Below, piece by piece: positions 15,799 through 19,479 of a stretch of DNA of 19,479 bases. Under the pieces are notes generated by a model that searched no databases, was not told the DNA's origin, and saw nothing but the letters and a program-made list of their open reading frames with translations. The position numbers and the translations under genes were made by a program. The number at the start of each line of letters is the position of its first letter. Positions within the stretch are counted from its first letter, which is position 1. Origin of the DNA: Colimorpha sp045639845 (GTDB lineage Bacteria > Bacteroidota > Bacteroidia > Bacteroidales > P3). Where the stretch lies: contig JAZUDW010000110.1 in NCBI GenBank assembly GCA_045639845.1, forward strand, positions 1 to 19,479, given 5' to 3'.

Positions 15799-16374
15799 TT
15801 ATTTCCTTTTTCCTTTCTTTCCTTTTTTCTTTCCGTGTGAAGATTTTTTTACAGGCTTCTTTGGAGTGTCGGATTTAACCGTAGGTGTATTTCCTCCAAC
15901 CTTGGCATCTTGAGCATTTTTCTGTTCAATTACGAGACTTACTGCATCATGCATGGCCTGGGTAATTGTGGTATCACTCACGGGTATAGTCTCATCTTCG
16001 GACGAAACGGTATTGTCTGTAGCGAGAGAAGGAATAATCTGACGTTTGATCTCGTTGATATAAGAGCTGCTGTTTGGGAATGCAGCAACCTCGTTGTTGA
16101 ACCATTTGTTGGCTTCGTTGATGTTGCCCAGAAGCACCAATGTAACAGCATAGTCGGCATAAAGGCCTGGATATTGCGTCTTGCTCTTACGACTGCGGTT
16201 GATTGTAGTAGCATAAGCTTTAGATAGGGCTTCTAGATTCTCTGTACTGGGGTCCTTTAGATAGGCCAGTTGCAGACTATTGTCCTGTACCATTGGTTTG
16301 GGTCCACTGCAGGCCGATAAAAGGCACAATGCCCCCAATGACAGGATTGCGATAAATGTTAAATGTCGGTTCAT
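15799..16374 (-). CDS. DUF4810-type lipoprotein with a lysine-rich tail
   Basis: The 191-residue protein starts with a lipoprotein signal (LLSACSGPKP, Cys22). Residues about 30-115 are helical: ALSKAYATTINRSRKS, then PGLYADYAVTLVLLGNINEA and the short stretch EANKWFNNEVAAFPNSSSYI. The pattern fits DUF4810, a helical repeat-like domain that accompanies DUF799 and CsgG-type lipoproteins. The family is usually about 120 residues; this protein adds a Ser/Thr-rich segment and a very basic end (KKPVKKSSHGKKKGKKGKRK) that could bind acidic polymers or nucleic acid, which is only a suggestion. A promoter-like box lies upstream at 16448-16455, so this is the first gene of the pair. Confidence 0.75.
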   Translation of the reverse strand: MNRHLTFIAILSLGALCLLSACSGPKPMVQDNSLQLAYLKDPSTENLEALSKAYATTINRSRKSKTQYPGLYADYAVTLVLLGNINEANKWFNNEVAAFPNSSSYINEIKRQIIPSLATDNTVSSEDETIPVSDTTITQAMHDAVSLVIEQKNAQDAKVGGNTPTVKSDTPKKPVKKSSHGKKKGKKGKRK

Positions 16375-16447
16375 AGACTTCCAATGTTCTAAATTACAAT
16401 AAACTATCTCACCAAAAGTGTAATATTTTAGTGTGTTATAGCGAGTG

Positions 16448-16455
16448 CAAAAGTA
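16448..16455 (-). promoter_or_regulatory. Bacteroidota -7 box upstream of the DUF4810 gene
   Basis: The minus strand reads TACTTTTGCACTCGC, a full TAnnTTTG match, 74 bases before the DUF4810 start. A T-run lies just upstream, but no clear TTTG at -33. It would drive the DUF4810-DUF799 pair. Confidence 0.55.
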
Positions 16456-16486
16456 ATAAAAAAAATTGTATGTCGGTTATTTTAGT

Positions 16487-16783
16487 GGTGATAAAAAATA
16501 AATTGGTACGATTTTGCTTTAGATTGTTGAGATATTTTGGCGTTGAGACGAGGGGGCATAGCGGGCTATGTGACTGAGGACGAAAAGGTCCGGCAAACCT
16601 TTGATCGGTTTGCCTGCATGTCCCCGCTGCAGAGTGGCAAAATGGTCGATCAACAAGATGAAGAAGTCCAGTGGACTTCGATAGTGGTCCGAAAGGATTG
16701 CGCAGCGGAGCAAGCAAAACGGAGAATAATTAAAAGCGTGTCAAGTTGTCAAACTATAGTGTCCCAAGTTATTTTTTCATTTA
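16487..16783. repeat. MITE-like noncoding element with terminal inverted repeats (copy 2)
   Basis: This fills most of the 469-base gap (16375-16843) before rnpB. The left end GGTGATAAAAAATAAATTGG (16487-16506) and the right end CCAAGTTATTTTTTCATTTA (16764-16783) are inverted repeats, and they resemble the ends of the element at 1525-1897. Internally 16512-16645 aligns with 1691-1830 of that copy (AGATTGTTGAG, GACTGAGGACGAAAAGG, GCAAAATGGTC). The 27-bp tandem repeats are absent here. Short open frames exist (for example 16436-16717 on the minus strand) but run through the ends of the element and look spurious. Confidence 0.6.
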
Positions 16784-16829
16784 GTTGATGTAGCTGATCT
16801 TTTTTTTTCGCCGATTATAAAAAAGTTTG

Positions 16830-16837
16830 TACTTTTG
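16830..16837 (+). promoter_or_regulatory. Bacteroidota -7 box of rnpB
   Basis: TACTTTTGCAG lies just before the 5' end of the RNase P RNA and matches TAnnTTTG exactly. The predicted start is about 7 bases downstream, at the first base of helix P1. The upstream TTTTTTTTCG at 16801-16810 may serve as the -33 region. Confidence 0.75.
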
Positions 16838-16843
16838 CAGTCC

Positions 16844-17232
16844 GAAAAACGGTGGTGGCTCTATCGCTTGTAGCCTTCTGTATCAGTTGGCTGCAAGAGG
16901 AAAGTCTGGGCAACGCAGAGTCCCATACTTCCTAACAGGAAGGGGTGAAGTGCGCAAGTGCTTCATTACAGACAGTGCCGCAGAAAATATACCGCCAACT
17001 TCGGTTGGTAAGGGTGAAAACGCGAGGTAAGAGCTCACGACAATGCTCAGTGATGAGTATTGATGGAAAACCTTATGGGTTGAAAGACCAAATATACCGA
17101 CAGCTAAGAGTTGACTCGCTCGTGTCGGGGGGTAGGTTGATTGAGACAGTTGGTGACAGCTGCCCTAGATTAATGATAGAGGCTTTCGCCTTTTTGAAAG
17201 TACAGAACCCGGCTTACAAGCCACCGTTTTTC
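16844..17232 (+). ncRNA. rnpB: RNase P RNA, bacterial class A
   Basis: The RNA is the catalytic subunit that removes the 5' leader of precursor tRNAs. The universal 5' core is present at about 16899-16914 (GAGGAAAGTCTGGGC), then CAGAGTCCCATACTTCC, and the 3' core ACAGAACCCGGCTTAC at 17204-17219. The 5' end GAAAAACGGTGG pairs with CCACCGTTTTT at the 3' end (helix P1). Other conserved parts are GGGTGAAAACGCGAGGTAAGAG and CACGACAATGCTC. The length of about 390 bases is normal for class A. The P1 3' strand is followed by TCTTATTTTTTG, so P1 plus the T-run probably also terminates transcription. Ends are set from P1 pairing and are accurate to a few bases. Confidence 0.95.
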
Positions 17233-17246
17233 TTATTTTTTGAGGT

Positions 17247-17473
17247 AGTGATCAGTGCGGCTCCCTTTGGTCGCTGTTGAGCTGTTGAATCGTTTATTTG
17301 TTGATTTGATGTTTGCAGACTCCCTCAAATAAACAACTCAACCGAACTATGGTTGGCGACTGAATTGTAGCCAAGGTCAGCGACCGCAGGGAGCCCTCAA
17401 ATCAACAAATAAACAGATCAACAACTAAACAGCGTTAGCCTCACTCATCATGGATCACTTATCACTGATCACT
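17247..17473. repeat. REP-like hairpin repeat, copy c, with perfect 11-bp terminal inverted repeats
   Basis: The gap between rnpB and comB is filled by a composite repeat. AGTGATCAGTG (17247-17257) and CACTGATCACT (17463-17473) are perfect inverted repeats at its ends. Inside, GTTGATTTGA and CAAATAAACAACTCAAC form one hairpin, and GCGACCGCAGGGAGCCCTC and CAACAAATAAACAG recur from other copies. The segment 17342-17374, read on the minus strand, aligns with 1648-1680 of the TIR element (about 27 of 33 bases by eye). It could be a small non-autonomous element. Confidence 0.65.
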
Positions 17474-17480
17474 AAAAAAT

Positions 17481-18200
17481 ATGAATATAGAAGTCGTTCT
17501 TAGTCCTTTGCTTTATAAAAAACGGTCCATAGTCGATAATCATATCACCATAGCCGTCGATATATTACGGGCCACATCGTCCATTTGTGCCGCCTTCATG
17601 GCCGGTGCCGAAAGTGTGGTCCCTCTGGACAGTTTAGATCCATTACCCGCCTACTATGCGAAAGGGTATATCGTAGCTGCAGAACGCGGCGGGCAAAAAC
17701 TGCCGCTGGCCCAAGCCGGCAACTCCCCTACGGAGTACCTTGCAATGAATTTAAAAGGGCGGCATCTGGCCTACTCTACAACCAATGGTACCGTTTCCGT
17801 CCTCACGGCCAAAGATTCGCCACACGTGCTTGTGGGTGCATTCTCAAACATCGATGCGCTGGTCGAAAAAGTTCTTGAACTTAACGACCACAGGTCGCTC
17901 GACGTGGTAGTACTCTGTTCCGGGTGGAAGGGCGACCCCTCGTTGGAAGATACGCTCTTTGCCGGTGCTTTGGTTGAGCGACTGTGTACCAATGGGTATC
18001 GAGCATTAAACGATTCGGCAACGATGAGTGCCGATTTGTGGACCATGGCCCATCCCCACCTTCGCAGCTTTGCACAGAGAGCCACCCATGTGGCCCGACT
18101 GGAAGCCATGGGGGCGCATCGCGATATCGATTTCGCGTTCCAACTCAATACATGTCCCGTTGTCCCCTACCTTCAGGGGGACAGCCTCGTCGTGTGTTGA
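17481..18200 (+). CDS. comB: ComB-like 2-phosphosulfolactate phosphatase family protein
   Basis: The 239-residue protein has the signature segments of the ComB family: TIAVDILRATSSICAAFMAG (about 22-41), ERGGQKLPLAQAGNSPTEY (68-86), YSTTNGTVSV (98-107), VVVLCSGWKG (145-154) and EDTLFAGALV (158-167). In methanogens and other archaea ComB removes phosphate from 2-phosphosulfolactate on the way to coenzyme M. Coenzyme M is not expected here, so in Bacteroidota the homologue more likely serves sulfolactate metabolism or an unknown substrate. No ComA or ComC is adjacent. It should be cytoplasmic, as no signal or membrane segment is seen. The start at 17481 follows an A-rich leader (CTAAAAAATATG). 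Confidence 0.88.
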   Translation: MNIEVVLSPLLYKKRSIVDNHITIAVDILRATSSICAAFMAGAESVVPLDSLDPLPAYYAKGYIVAAERGGQKLPLAQAGNSPTEYLAMNLKGRHLAYSTTNGTVSVLTAKDSPHVLVGAFSNIDALVEKVLELNDHRSLDVVVLCSGWKGDPSLEDTLFAGALVERLCTNGYRALNDSATMSADLWTMAHPHLRSFAQRATHVARLEAMGAHRDIDFAFQLNTCPVVPYLQGDSLVVC

Positions 18201-18276
18201 TTGGGGTATTACTATCAACAATTGAAACACCGCCTTTTTAATGTTGTTTATATGATAGAGTGATCATTGAAGCTGT

Positions 18277-18357
18277 CGCTGTTTAGTTGTTTATTTGTTT
18301 AACTGTTTATTAGAAGGAGTCAACAACCATCAAATCAACAAATCAACGATTCAACAA
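18277..18357. repeat. REP-like hairpin repeat, copy d
   Basis: The 166-base gap between comB and trmO contains CTGTTTAGTTGTTTATTTG, then GAAGGAGTCAACAACC, then CAAATCAACAAATCAAC and GATTCAAC. The left and right parts can pair into a hairpin that ends ten bases before the trmO start, so it could affect trmO translation. AGTGATCATTG at about 18259-18269 resembles the end of copy c. Confidence 0.6.
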
Positions 18358-18366
18358 TAGTTTATT

Positions 18367-19032
18367 ATGGAAGTAATAGCACATATCAGAAGTCCTTTTG
18401 CATCAAAGTTTGGTATTCCTCGGCAAAGCAATATTGTTGACGATGTCCCTGCCACCATCGTATTCACCCCTCGCTATCGGGTACCAGAGTCGTTGCGTGG
18501 TATTGACGACTTTGATTATTTGTGGCTCATATGGCAGTTCTCGGAGAATGTTCGTTCCACATGGTCGCCCACCGTTCGTCCCCCTCGTCTTGGCGGCAAT
18601 CAGCGTATGGGAGTGTTTGCCACACGCAGCTCGTTTCGACCCAATGCATTGGCACTATCGTCAGTGCGGCTGCTTTCTGTTGAACTGCATACATCCGAAG
18701 GCCCCGTGCTACACATTGCCGGTGCCGATCTGATGGATGGCACGCCCATTTTTGATATCAAACCCTATATCCCCTACACCGATTCTCATCCCGATGCCCG
18801 AAGCGGGTTCGCACCTACGCCGTCCCGACAGTTGCTCGAAGTACAATGTGATCCATCTTGGCTTATGGCAATGGACGAGTCCCTGCGTCCTGCCTTGATT
18901 CAACTGCTTGCCAACGATCCGCGTCCTCAGTATCAAAACGATCCAGATCGTATCTATGGGCTTACCTTTGGCGGTAAGGATGTGCGATTCCGTGTGAAGG
19001 ACAATATTTTATATGTGGTAGAGATTGTGTAG
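18367..19032 (+). CDS. trmO: tRNA (N6-threonylcarbamoyl-A37)-N6-methyltransferase, TrmO family
   Basis: TrmO (TsaA/YaeB) adds a methyl group to t6A37 of tRNA-Thr using S-adenosylmethionine. The 221-residue protein shows the family features: IAHIRSPFASKFGIPRQ at the N-terminus, IDDFDYLWLIWQF, GVFATRSSFRPNALALSSVRL (SAM site, about 83-103), DLMDGTPIFDIKPYIPYTDS (126-145) and the C-terminal part ending FGGKDVRFRVKDNILYVVEIV. The length matches a complete two-domain TrmO. The start at 18367 follows the copy d hairpin at a close distance. It is cytoplasmic. I see no truncation or missing motif, and the identification is firm at family level. Confidence 0.93.
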   Translation: MEVIAHIRSPFASKFGIPRQSNIVDDVPATIVFTPRYRVPESLRGIDDFDYLWLIWQFSENVRSTWSPTVRPPRLGGNQRMGVFATRSSFRPNALALSSVRLLSVELHTSEGPVLHIAGADLMDGTPIFDIKPYIPYTDSHPDARSGFAPTPSRQLLEVQCDPSWLMAMDESLRPALIQLLANDPRPQYQNDPDRIYGLTFGGKDVRFRVKDNILYVVEIV

Positions 19033-19078
19033 CAAGGAAGAACTTGTTGATGTAAAATTGCGTATTGATCACTGTACA

Positions 19079-19112
19079 GAAAGGAGGGATTCACCTATCG
19101 AATTCCTTTTGT
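19079..19112 (+). terminator. Possible terminator of trmO
   Basis: AAAGGAGGGATTC pairs with GAATTCCTTT around a short loop (CACCTATC), with a three-G bulge, and is followed by TTTTG. It lies about 50 bases past the trmO stop codon. The bulge and short T-tail keep this tentative. Confidence 0.4.
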
Positions 19113-19254
19113 AAACATTTCGGTTGATAGTATGGTATAAATAGTCGCCCTTTAAAATGTATTTAAATATTTATTATTCAATACAATAAATAGTTCAATT
19201 CTGCATTATTTCTACAAAGTTTTATTCAATGGTTCGGTAGAAAATAGTTAACAA

Positions 19255-19479
19255 TTAGGCGGCAGGAGCCGCGATATTAAAGAGTTCTTTGACAATTTTG
19301 GCATTTATTGACTTGTTCGGACGGAAACCCGATATGATAAAAAATCGGTTCATGATATATGCATTGTATAACAGCGACTTAAGGTTTGCCATAGAGAAAG
19401 TGGGATAGTGCTCCTTGATGACCACCTTTGCCACATTGACGGCAGTTAGAGAGGCGTTGAAGGCGAAATCCAGTTTGGC
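19255..19479 (-). mobile_element. C-terminal part of a transposase-like gene (5' part outside the window)
   Basis: On the minus strand the last 225 bases of the window are an open frame with stop TAA at 19255-19257. The 74 visible residues begin AKLDFAFNASLTAVNVAKVV and end NIAAPAA. The segments LDFAFNASLTAVNVAK and LLYNAYIMNRFF resemble the helical C-termini of IS4-like DDE transposases seen in Bacteroidales. The DDE catalytic centre lies outside the window, so the family call is tentative. The A/T-rich stretch 19113-19254 would hold the IS right end, but the matching end is out of view and I cannot mark it. I see no gene between trmO and this one. Confidence 0.6.

Noticed and set aside
16436..16717. 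Minus-strand open frames of 93 and 64 residues
   Set aside because: They run through the repeat element and beyond its end; the second copy of the element does not keep the frame.

Overview
The window looks like chromosomal DNA of a Bacteroidales bacterium (phylum Bacteroidota). The evidence is as follows. One secreted protease ends in a type IX secretion (Por) sorting domain. There are several short lipoproteins of Bacteroidota-type families (DUF4369, DUF4810, DUF799). The arginine decarboxylase is of the roughly 465-residue Bacteroidota form. The -7 promoter boxes read TACTTTTGCA. Start codons follow A-rich leaders rather than Shine-Dalgarno sites. No genus can be assigned from the sequence alone.

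Layout from left to right. Positions 1-3525 hold plus-strand genes: the end of an FKBP-type prolyl isomerase, a shortened chorismate synthase (aroC), a TIR-bounded repeat element with 27-bp tandem repeats, a DUF4369 lipoprotein, and an LpxH-type lipid A biosynthesis phosphatase. From 3740 to about 16450 all genes run on the minus strand: an FKBP lipoprotein with its terminator, arginine decarboxylase, a 1586-residue DUF4011/COG1112 helicase-nuclease, a small TonB C-terminal-domain protein, an M6 metalloprotease exported by type IX secretion, and a DUF799/DUF4810 lipoprotein pair. From 16844 the plus strand carries rnpB (RNase P RNA), a ComB-like phosphatase and TrmO. The 3' end of a probable transposase enters from the right edge on the minus strand.

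Most genes are housekeeping or cell-envelope genes with little sign of large operons; lipoprotein-lpxH and DUF4810-DUF799 are the best co-transcription candidates. The noncoding DNA is unusually rich in dispersed repeats. One family has terminal inverted repeats of the type TGATGAAAAAATAAGTT (two elements of about 300-370 bp and a remnant). A second, REP-like hairpin family, rich in CAACAAATAAAC-type sequence, sits in four intergenic gaps between 14.7 and 18.4 kb. The two families share a core segment.

The best candidate for a special system is the lone helicase-nuclease gene at 6464-11224, whose architecture resembles proteins implicated in anti-phage defence. It stands without obvious partner genes, and its nuclease domain may have lost a catalytic acidic residue. 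No complete new multi-gene system is visible.
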